Origin: Chloroflexota bacterium
Lineage (GTDB): Bacteria > Chloroflexota > Dehalococcoidia > JACQTR01
Length of the DNA stretch: 7,432 nt
Reading direction: 5' to 3'
Assembly: GCA_016210705.1 (NCBI GenBank)
Contig: JACQTR010000016.1
Location: forward strand, 1 to 7,432
In this document: piece by piece, positions 1-4,436 of the stretch
Position numbering within the stretch: the first letter of the stretch is position 1
How the letters are laid out: every line of letters starts with the position of its first letter
Made by a program: the position numbers and the translations under genes
The notes under the pieces: generated by a model
Databases searched by the model: none
Told to the model about the DNA's origin: nothing
Seen by the model: only the letters and a program-made list of their open reading frames with translations

Positions 1-74
1 CTTGTAGCTCAACTGGATAGAGCGCAGCCCTGCGGAGGCTGAGGTCGTGGGTTCGAATCCCGCCAAGCGCGCCA
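1..74 (+). tRNA. tRNA-Arg (anticodon GCG), 5' end cut by the window
   Basis: The cloverleaf folds by eye. Acceptor 3' strand CAAGCGC (64-70) pairs with the visible CTTG at 1-4, and the first three bases (expected GCG) lie outside the window. The D-stem is GCTC/GAGC (7-10, 20-23). The anticodon stem is CAGCC/GGCTG (25-29, 37-41), enclosing the 7-base loop CTGCGGA with anticodon GCG at 32-34. The T-arm is GTGGG-TTCGAAT-CCCGC (47-63). Discriminator G71 is followed by an encoded CCA (72-74). C35 and the A after GG in the D-loop fit arginine identity. The anticodon reads CGC (and CGU by wobble). Most bacteria use ACG, converted to inosine, for this box, so G34 is less usual. No terminator is obvious after the gene. 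Confidence 0.95.
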
Positions 75-151
75 TTTCTTAACGTAATCGTTCTCTTCAG
101 AATTATATTGTATTCGTAAGTTGAACGTTGAGAATAATTGAGGAAGGTCAA

Positions 152-385
152 GTGAAGGAGATCGTTTATAAAGAGTACGCTATTCGGCGCTGCCTGCGGG
201 TGAATACCAACAACTGTCAGGGTAAGGGCTGGTATATCCAAACTTATGAGCAGAACCGGCAACCTCGGGCTGAAGAACATTGCCCACATTTTTTAACCCT
301 CAAACAGGCAAGAGCTTTTATCGACGAACTACGTTTTGCTCAGTTCTTAGAGGTATATCACTACGACCATATGGCGCAAGACTAA
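152..385 (+). CDS. Small hypothetical protein, 77 aa
   Basis: I do not recognise this protein. It is short, mixed-charge and soluble, with no signal peptide or membrane segment. It has three cysteines in the full reading frame and a Tyr/His-rich C-terminus, and the 'LTLKQARAFIDELRFAQFLE' stretch should form an amphipathic helix. I chose the GTG at 152 because AGGAAGG lies just upstream (141-147), although the 4-nt gap is short. The frame is open from a TTG at 128 (85 aa), but that codon has no ribosome site. It lies alone between the tRNA and the lipoprotein gene, with no obvious terminator after it. It is probably a real gene because of its codon make-up and RBS, but I assign no function. 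Confidence 0.6.
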   Translation: MKEIVYKEYAIRRCLRVNTNNCQGKGWYIQTYEQNRQPRAEEHCPHFLTLKQARAFIDELRFAQFLEVYHYDHMAQD

Positions 386-543
386 AGAGTGCCGCCTATA
401 ACACTAGCGATAAACGTAGTTCAGTTTCTTCCGCCTCTGCATACGAGTGATTCCCACACAACAGGCCATTTTTATCTCTTCGTGATAACATTATGTACCT
501 TTTCACGTTATTAAAACAATGGATAAATATAAGGAGTGTACAT

Positions 544-903
544 CTGAATCGAAGGGTTCTGGCCATAGCTCTTGCAGTGATATTAGCCTTGATGTTCTTG
601 GTGGGTTGCGAACGAGATAAAGCCGGTGGGTCCGGAACAACTTCAAAAACTGGAGCCCTATTTTTGGATATAACCCAGCCCGAAGATGAAAGCATCGTGA
701 CCAGTGCCAGCGTCCAAGTAAAAGGCAAGACTGTATCCCAGGCTGTGGTTAGTATAAACGGCGAACTGACGGAAGTGGATAACTCAGGTAGGTTCACCAC
801 AACAGTGGCCTTGGAGGAGGGCCCCAACCTTATAGATGTAATTGCCACCGACCGAGAAGGAGGTGAAGTTCAGAAATCAATAGTTATTATTTATGCTCCT
901 TGA
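544..903 (+). CDS. Lipoprotein with one bacterial Ig-like (glucodextranase-B-like) domain
   Basis: This is a predicted lipoprotein on the outer face of the cytoplasmic membrane. After a short basic start (N-R-R) comes a hydrophobic stretch and the lipobox L-V-G-C, with the lipidated Cys at residue 22. A Gly/Ser/Thr-rich linker follows. Then comes a single beta-sandwich of about 80 residues with the pattern I-x-x-P-x-D-x-x-x-V, V-x-V-x-G-x-T, V-x-I-N-G, VD-x-x-G-x-F and L-x-x-G-x-N-x-I-x-V-x-A-x-D, typical of the PF09136-like Ig fold found as an accessory domain in secreted proteins. The start is unusual: AAGGAG at 531-536 lies 7 nt before a CTG at 544, which gives a normal-length signal peptide (119 aa in all). 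The only ATG, at 493, has no RBS and would give a 38-residue signal (136 aa). The TGA stop sits inside a hairpin, and the next gene starts 43 nt later, probably in the same operon. The role is probably adhesion or scaffolding (inference). Confidence 0.8.
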   Translation: MNRRVLAIALAVILALMFLVGCERDKAGGSGTTSKTGALFLDITQPEDESIVTSASVQVKGKTVSQAVVSINGELTEVDNSGRFTTTVALEEGPNLIDVIATDREGGEVQKSIVIIYAP

Positions 904-916
904 GGCGACTCAAGGA
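897..916 (+). other. GNRA-loop hairpin across the lipoprotein stop codon
   Basis: TCCTTGAG (897-904) and CTCAAGGA (909-916) form a perfect 8-bp stem closed by a GCGA tetraloop. The TGA stop (901-903) lies in the 5' arm. No T-run follows, so it is not a standard intrinsic terminator. It could protect or process the mRNA between the two genes. Confidence 0.5.
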
Positions 917-946
917 AAAGCTCACTGAATATTAGGAGGTGGAACA

Positions 947-1606
947 GTGAAAAAGTCAAGAATGATCCTGGTTTTGGGGATAGTGGCCAGTCTGTTACTC
1001 GCTAGTGTGGGCACAGTCTATGCCGATCGCCCTACCGACAAACCCAACCCGCCGGGGAAGGGTGGCCTTACCCCAGGCATTAGCCAGGCTGACTCGGCAT
1101 CCAAGGGCAAGCCCCGCGGTCTATTCGGTGTAGTTTCCGATAAGACGGGAACGGGCTTCAAATTGGACACCCAAAATTTGGGTGAGGTTAACGTGGTGCT
1201 GTCCGAAGACACTAAGTGCAAGGTGCCCTTTAATCCCTTCGCCGATTGTGGTGATATTATGAATGGGGATTGGGTGGCCGTCAAAGGTACTTGGGATAAC
1301 AGCGACTTTATGGCTCAAAGAGTGCTCTTCGTGCCCAAGAAGGGGCTAAGGGCTATGCACAAGCACGTGGTGGGAACGGTGGCCGAAGGTTCCACGGCTG
1401 AGGTGATTAAGGTCGACCCTATTAAAGGGGACGCTATCCAGAGTTTCAAGGTCCTAACGGGCACTCCTGGCACCAAGATTCGGCCCGAGGGGACGGTCTA
1501 TCCAGGTGATTTCCCTGTTGGCACCAAAGTGACAGTGGTCGCCGCTCTGGATCGCAGTACGGGAGACTACATCGCTAAGGCCATCGTCAAGCATGCAGGA
1601 GATTAG
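947..1606 (+). CDS. Secreted protein with two DUF5666/OB-like domains
   Basis: This 219-aa protein is predicted to be exported. It has a basic N-terminus (MKKSR), a hydrophobic core at residues 6-22 and a V-Y-A|D cleavage site after residue 26. A Pro/Gly/Lys-rich linker (27-58) precedes two similar beta-rich modules, roughly residues 59-130 and 139-217. Each opens with G-V/T-V and closes with the pattern G-D/T-x-V-x-V...D-x-S...A-x-x-V, as in DUF5666-type OB folds, which suggests internal duplication. C91 and C101 in the first module could form a disulfide. The GTG start at 947 is set by AGGAGG at 934-939 (7-nt gap). The gene follows the Ig-like lipoprotein by 43 nt and is ended by a strong terminator, so the pair is probably one envelope operon. 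No catalytic motif is visible and the function is unknown. Confidence 0.85.
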   Translation: MKKSRMILVLGIVASLLLASVGTVYADRPTDKPNPPGKGGLTPGISQADSASKGKPRGLFGVVSDKTGTGFKLDTQNLGEVNVVLSEDTKCKVPFNPFADCGDIMNGDWVAVKGTWDNSDFMAQRVLFVPKKGLRAMHKHVVGTVAEGSTAEVIKVDPIKGDAIQSFKVLTGTPGTKIRPEGTVYPGDFPVGTKVTVVAALDRSTGDYIAKAIVKHAGD

Positions 1607-1637
1607 AATAAAAGTAGGTTAAACAGCTCACCCTCCA

Positions 1638-1677
1638 AAAGATGGAGCTGCCTTTGTGCAGCTCCATCTTTCTTTTT
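1638..1677 (+). terminator. Intrinsic terminator after the secreted-protein gene
   Basis: AAAGATGGAGCTGC (1638-1651) and its perfect complement GCAGCTCCATCTTT (1658-1671) form a 14-bp stem with a 6-nt loop, followed by TTTCTTTTT up to 1677. It separates the envelope operon from the MerR operon. Confidence 0.93.
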
Positions 1678-1711
1678 GGCGCTTTTGCGAGATATACTTT
1701 TGCGTAAGGTA

Positions 1712-1740
1712 TTGACATTAACGTAAAGGCCAACTATAAT
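1712..1740 (+). promoter_or_regulatory. Consensus sigma-70 promoter of the MerR-selenoprotein operon
   Basis: A perfect -35 box TTGACA (1712-1717) and a perfect -10 box TATAAT (1735-1740) are separated by 17 bp. The start of transcription should be near 1747, leaving a leader of about 45 nt. The spacer is 17 bp, not the 19-20 bp typical of MerR-activated promoters, so repression by MerR or unregulated expression is more likely than classical DNA-twist activation. Related heptamers CGTAAGG (1703-1709) and CGTAAAGG (1722-1729) flank the -35 box about two helical turns apart and could be a regulator site. Confidence 0.85.
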
Positions 1741-1792
1741 CCCCTTATTCTTTCGATGTATCGTTGTAAAGACACTGGCTAAGGGGGCGGTT

Positions 1793-2233
1793 TTGGATAT
1801 AAAAGAAGAGGGCGGTTTATTCCAAAGCGGCGAGTTGGCCCGGAAGGCGGGGGTAAGCCCGCGCACGGTGCGCTATTATGAGGAGTTGGGTCTTCTGCCA
1901 CCGGCATATCTTACCAACGGCGGCCTTCGCCTGTACACTCCTGCCGAAGTGACCAGGCTTCGTTTTATACGACGTCTTAAGCGGCTGGGGCTGTCTTTGG
2001 AGGAGATTAAAGATGCTGTCGGTACACCAGGCAGAGAGCAGAGCCGTCAGGGTCGGGTGGAGCATACCCTTGAGGTGTTGCGGTTAGAACAAGCTCGTTT
2101 GGAGAAGCAAGGGGAGGAACTAGAGAGATTGCGCATTGAGGTGGAGCAGGCAATGGCCCAAGTCAGCGTTTGTCATCGCTGCGTCGCCGAGGCTTGTCCG
2201 CCAAACTGCCCTTATGTGGCCTCGGTACTATAG
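1793..2233 (+). CDS. MerR-family transcriptional regulator with C-terminal four-Cys cluster
   Basis: This is a cytoplasmic DNA-binding regulator of 146 aa. Residues 13-32 (GELARKAGVSPRTVRYYEE) are the MerR winged-helix signature, followed by the wing (GLRLYTPAEV, 44-53) and the second HTH-like part (LGLSLEEIKDAV, 65-76). Residues 84-122 form a long charged coiled coil for dimerisation. The C-terminus carries C127, C130, C135 and C139 (C-x2-C-x4-C-x3-C) with H128, a likely metal, metalloid, Fe-S or thiol-redox sensing site. The spacing differs from the C-x2-C-x-C-x5-C of SoxR. The TTG start is supported by AGGGGG at 1782-1787 (5-nt gap). The gene follows a consensus promoter and lies 29 nt before the selenoprotein gene, so it probably controls that gene and itself. 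The family call is firm, but the inducer is unknown. Confidence 0.92.
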   Translation: MDIKEEGGLFQSGELARKAGVSPRTVRYYEELGLLPPAYLTNGGLRLYTPAEVTRLRFIRRLKRLGLSLEEIKDAVGTPGREQSRQGRVEHTLEVLRLEQARLEKQGEELERLRIEVEQAMAQVSVCHRCVAEACPPNCPYVASVL

Positions 2234-2262
2234 CGGCTGCACAATAAGCAAGGAGGAGAGCG

Positions 2263-3027
2263 ATGACCCAAGAGCTAACGCCCGAAGAACGGGAACGGCG
2301 GGCCGAGGAAAGACGGCAAAGAATTCGCCAATGGGTTGAAAATTTGCTACAGACTGAGGGTATCCCCTGGGCCCCCATGACTAAAAGCCTGGCCCAGAGT
2401 AAGCTAGCTTTGGTTACCGCCTGCGGCTTGTATCTCCCCCCACAACCGCCCTTTGTTGTAGAGAACAACCAGGCCGATTGGTCATATAGGGAGCTTCCCA
2501 AAGATGCTCCCTCCGGCGACTTTAAGATCGCCCACACCCATTATGATCACTTCGGTGCCGAGAAAGACATAAATGTCGTCTTTCCCATAGATCGTTTAAA
2601 AGAGCTAGCGTTAGAGGGTGTTATTGGGGGACTAAATTCGGTAAACTACTCTTTCTCAGGGTACATACCTGACCCTTCTCAGCTTGTTGCCTCCAGTGCG
2701 CCTAAGGTTGCTACTAAGCTTAAAGAGCAGGGGGTGGATGCCGTTCTCCTCACTCCTTGCTGACCGCTATGTCATCGGTCCGTGGGACTGATTCAAAGGG
2801 CCATCGAGTCGGCTGGGATGCCCACCGTGGCTATTTTTGTGTCCAAGGATTATGCTCCCATAGCTCCCAGGGTGGTCTATGTGCGCTTCCCTTTCGGACA
2901 CCCGTTGGGCGAACCTAACCGTGCCGATCGGCAGGGGCGTGTTGTTCTGGATGCTTTGGAGGGACTAAACTCCATCACTGAACCGGGCACTATCATTGAT
3001 CTGCCTTACCAATGGCGACGCACCTAA
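2263..3027 (+). CDS. GrdB/PrdB-like selenoprotein reductase, UGA at codon 167 read as selenocysteine
   Basis: The frame runs from ATG 2263 (AGGAGG at 2251-2256, 6-nt gap) to TAA 3027, 254 residues, with one in-frame TGA at 2761-2763. Both sides belong to the glycine/sarcosine/betaine/D-proline reductase selenoprotein B family (GRDB, PF07355-like). Before the TGA are VTACG (51-55), HTHYDH (91-96), NVVFPIDRL (104-112) and GVDAVLLTPC (157-166). After it are PLCHRSVGLIQRAIESAG, then PFGHPLGEP and the C-terminal end. As I recall, homologues without selenium have Cys where the TGA lies (TPxCPxCH), so U167-P-L-C170 is a U-x-x-C redox pair, with C166 next to it. A SECIS-like hairpin follows. No GrdA or GrdE partner is in view, so this is probably a stand-alone relative of unknown substrate rather than true glycine reductase. 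It is co-transcribed with the MerR gene. The alternative, a nonsense mutation, is less likely given the intact downstream frame. Confidence 0.88.
2774..2792 (+). promoter_or_regulatory. Putative bacterial SECIS element
   Basis: ATCGGTCC (2774-2781) and GGACTGAT (2785-2792) form an 8-bp stem with one G-U pair and a GTG apical loop (2782-2784). The loop begins 18 nt after the TGA, inside the usual bacterial range of roughly 15-37 nt, and its first base is G, as expected for SelB recognition. The hairpin lies within coding sequence, as bacterial SECIS elements do. Confidence 0.75.
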
Positions 3028-3091
3028 AATGCTAGCCTGGTTTGTTCCAAATAATGAGGTTTGGCTATAAACGTGCTGCTCAGTGGCCATC

Positions 3092-3883
3092 CTACCCCAG
3101 AAGTTCGCCCCTAATTCCTGTCTCGTACATTAGGAGAAGCCCAAACCCTATGCTGCTGATTCCGGCAGCCATCTGAACCACATTGTTTATCTTGGGCAGC
3201 CGGGCTGAGACGGTGAAAGGCAAACTTATGAATATGGTTATGATTCCCATAGAGGCTACAGAGCCTAGGCCAAACAGTAGGATATATGTCAGCCCCACCC
3301 AAGCTGATTTCAGCCCCGTCAGAACTACCAACATTAGCGCAGCGCTGCCTGCCAGACCATGAATAGTCCCAACAATGTAGGACTTTAGGCGAAAAAAGGG
3401 CTTTCCAGGGTTTAAAAGCTCGATGGCTGTATGCTCACCGGGGGCGATGCCGGCCATTAGAAAATAGGCGAAATTGCCAGTGGTGAGGCGGCTATGGTGG
3501 GTATGTTCTTCAATCTCCCCATGGGAATGAAAGTGATGGTGGGAGCCTCCGTAATGTTCATGGGGATGCAAATGTAGCTGTCGCCGTAGATTCCAGAATA
3601 TCTGCAGACCCAAAACTATCAGCATCACTCCTACAAAGAACTCAAAGAGCAAGGAAAGTCTTTCTGGCATAGAAATCCTAACCACCAGAATAGCTATGCC
3701 CGCCAATAGTAGGGTGGTGGTGTGGCCTAGACCCCAGGACACACCCACCCAGATAGCTCGAAAGGGGCTTCGGTATTCACTGACTATGGTGGATACGGCC
3801 ACCAGGTGATCGGCATCGAAGGCGTGCCTCACTCCCAATAGCAGGCCCAATAGTAGAGCAGCCCCAGCGGCTGATTCAAACAC
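3092..3883 (-). CDS. Nickel/cobalt-type transporter, UreH/NicO-like family
   Basis: This is an inner-membrane protein of 263 aa with about six hydrophobic segments. The first helix carries R-H-A-F-D-A-D-H (H20, D25, H26), the H-x4-D-H signature of nickel/cobalt permeases. G-H at 53-54 begins a second conserved His motif, and H-G-L-A-G-S-A-A-L (165-173) matches the UreH-type second half. Between the third and fourth hydrophobic segments lies a loop (104-130) with 12 histidines, probably a metal buffer. It starts at GTG 3883, only 8 nt after the Fur-family gene. A TAGGA element that includes the fur stop codon can serve as its RBS, so translation is probably coupled. It converges with the selenoprotein gene, and no clear terminator lies between them. 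Transport of nickel is the likeliest role, with cobalt or another divalent metal also possible. No urease genes are in view. Confidence 0.85.
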   Translation of the reverse strand: MFESAAGAALLLGLLLGVRHAFDADHLVAVSTIVSEYRSPFRAIWVGVSWGLGHTTTLLLAGIAILVVRISMPERLSLLFEFFVGVMLIVLGLQIFWNLRRQLHLHPHEHYGGSHHHFHSHGEIEEHTHHSRLTTGNFAYFLMAGIAPGEHTAIELLNPGKPFFRLKSYIVGTIHGLAGSAALMLVVLTGLKSAWVGLTYILLFGLGSVASMGIITIFISLPFTVSARLPKINNVVQMAAGISSIGFGLLLMYETGIRGELLG

Positions 3884-3891
3884 TTTTATTC

Positions 3892-4311
3892 CTATCGACA
3901 GCTAGAGCAAAGTCCAAAGATGGCCAGGTGGTCTATATCCGCCTGGAAGCGGTATTTTCCCTCTAAACCGCGTTGTAAGTCTTCCATAAAACGATGCTCT
4001 AAGGGCATTACTTGGCCACAACGGCGACAGATCAAATGATGATGGGGCTCTTCACCAGTCCATTCGTACTGGCTTCGGGCTTGTCCCAGGTCGGTTTCGG
4101 TTATAAGATGGTGTTCTTTTAGAATGTCTAGGGTGCGATATACGGTGGAGATGTCGAGGTAAGGGTAGTCTGCTTTCACCAGTCGAAATACCTCTTCGGC
4201 GCTGAGGTGGCCCGGATTATGGCGTAAAGTGGAAAGTACCATTAACCTTTGGGGAGTCAATCGAAGTCCCGCACCGCGCAATTGTTCCGCTAATTTGCTT
4301 TCACAACCCAT
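3892..4311 (-). CDS. Fur-family metalloregulator, probably Nur-like (nickel)
   Basis: This is a cytoplasmic metal-responsive repressor of 139 aa. Residues 10-68 form the winged helix (GLRLTPQRLMVLSTL, then LSAEEVF and DISTVYRTLDIL). Residues 71-139 form the dimerisation domain, with P-H-H-H-L-I-C-R-R-C (89-98) and C-terminal C-S-S-C (135-138). The two C-x2-C pairs (C95/C98 and C135/C138) form the structural zinc site, and the HHH run belongs to the sensing region. I chose ATG 4311. The frame extends to a TTG at 4332, but that codon has no RBS and lies inside the operator palindrome. The downstream nickel-type transporter and the operator sequence argue for a nickel sensor. Zur, PerR and Fur remain possible from the protein alone. 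The gene is probably autoregulated through the palindrome overlapping its transcription start. Confidence 0.92.
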   Translation of the reverse strand: MGCESKLAEQLRGAGLRLTPQRLMVLSTLRHNPGHLSAEEVFRLVKADYPYLDISTVYRTLDILKEHHLITETDLGQARSQYEWTGEEPHHHLICRRCGQVMPLEHRFMEDLQRGLEGKYRFQADIDHLAIFGLCSSCR

Positions 4312-4325
4312 CTTCGGAAAGCCTT

Positions 4326-4343
4326 TCTGCAATTAATTGCAGA
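4326..4343 (-). promoter_or_regulatory. Perfect 18-bp palindromic operator for the Fur-family regulator
   Basis: TCTGCAATTAATTGCAGA is a perfect 18-bp palindrome covering the predicted transcription start (about 4340) of the fur-transporter operon. Bound repressor would block RNA polymerase. The core TGCAA-n4-TTGCA resembles the Nur box I recall from Streptomyces (tGCaa-n5-ttGCa), with one base less in the spacer. Confidence 0.8.
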
Positions 4344-4346
4344 TAC

Positions 4347-4375
4347 ATTATATTGGCAAGTTGCTAAATAGTCAA
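4347..4375 (-). promoter_or_regulatory. Sigma-70 promoter of the fur-transporter operon
   Basis: On the minus strand, TTGACT (4375-4370) and TATAAT (4352-4347) are separated by 17 bp, one mismatch from full consensus. The expected start near 4340 gives a leader of about 30 nt to ATG 4311. The promoter lies between the antiporter stop and the regulator start, so this operon is separate from the antiporter gene. Confidence 0.85.
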
Positions 4376-4436
4376 GCTAGCCCAAGGGCATCAATTTTAG
4401 CGAAAAGGTGGCATTAGATAAGTATGACGCAGAATT

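Noticed and set aside
396..848. Minus-strand 150-aa reading frame
   Set aside because: It mirrors the lipoprotein gene, whose lipobox and Ig-like pattern are clear. The antisense product has no family features.
1754..1763. CGATGTATCG as an operator for the MerR protein
   Set aside because: Only four paired bases per arm, too short to stand out from chance.
2171..2212. SoxR-type [2Fe-2S] cluster in the MerR protein
   Set aside because: The spacing C-x2-C-x4-C-x3-C does not match SoxR's C-x2-C-x-C-x5-C, so the specific SoxR label is not justified.
2163..2537. Minus-strand 124-aa reading frame
   Set aside because: It overlaps the MerR C-terminus and the selenoprotein N-terminus, both well supported, and has no recognisable features.
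2761..2763. TGA as a sense codon under an alternative genetic code
   Set aside because: The lipoprotein ends at a TGA (901-903) where its domain naturally ends, and no other gene here has an internal TGA. Local selenocysteine recoding explains the data better.
2263..3027. Pseudogene broken by a nonsense mutation
   Set aside because: The TGA sits at the family's redox-Cys position, the downstream frame is intact for 87 codons, and a SECIS-like hairpin follows.
2782..3027. Separate 81-aa gene starting at GTG 2782
   Set aside because: It has no ribosome site and its sequence is the C-terminal half of the GrdB-like family. The GTG is the SECIS loop and an internal Val codon.
3047..3064. CCAAA/TTTGG hairpin as terminator between the convergent genes
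   Set aside because: The stem is only 5 bp of mostly A-T pairs with an 8-nt loop and no T-run.
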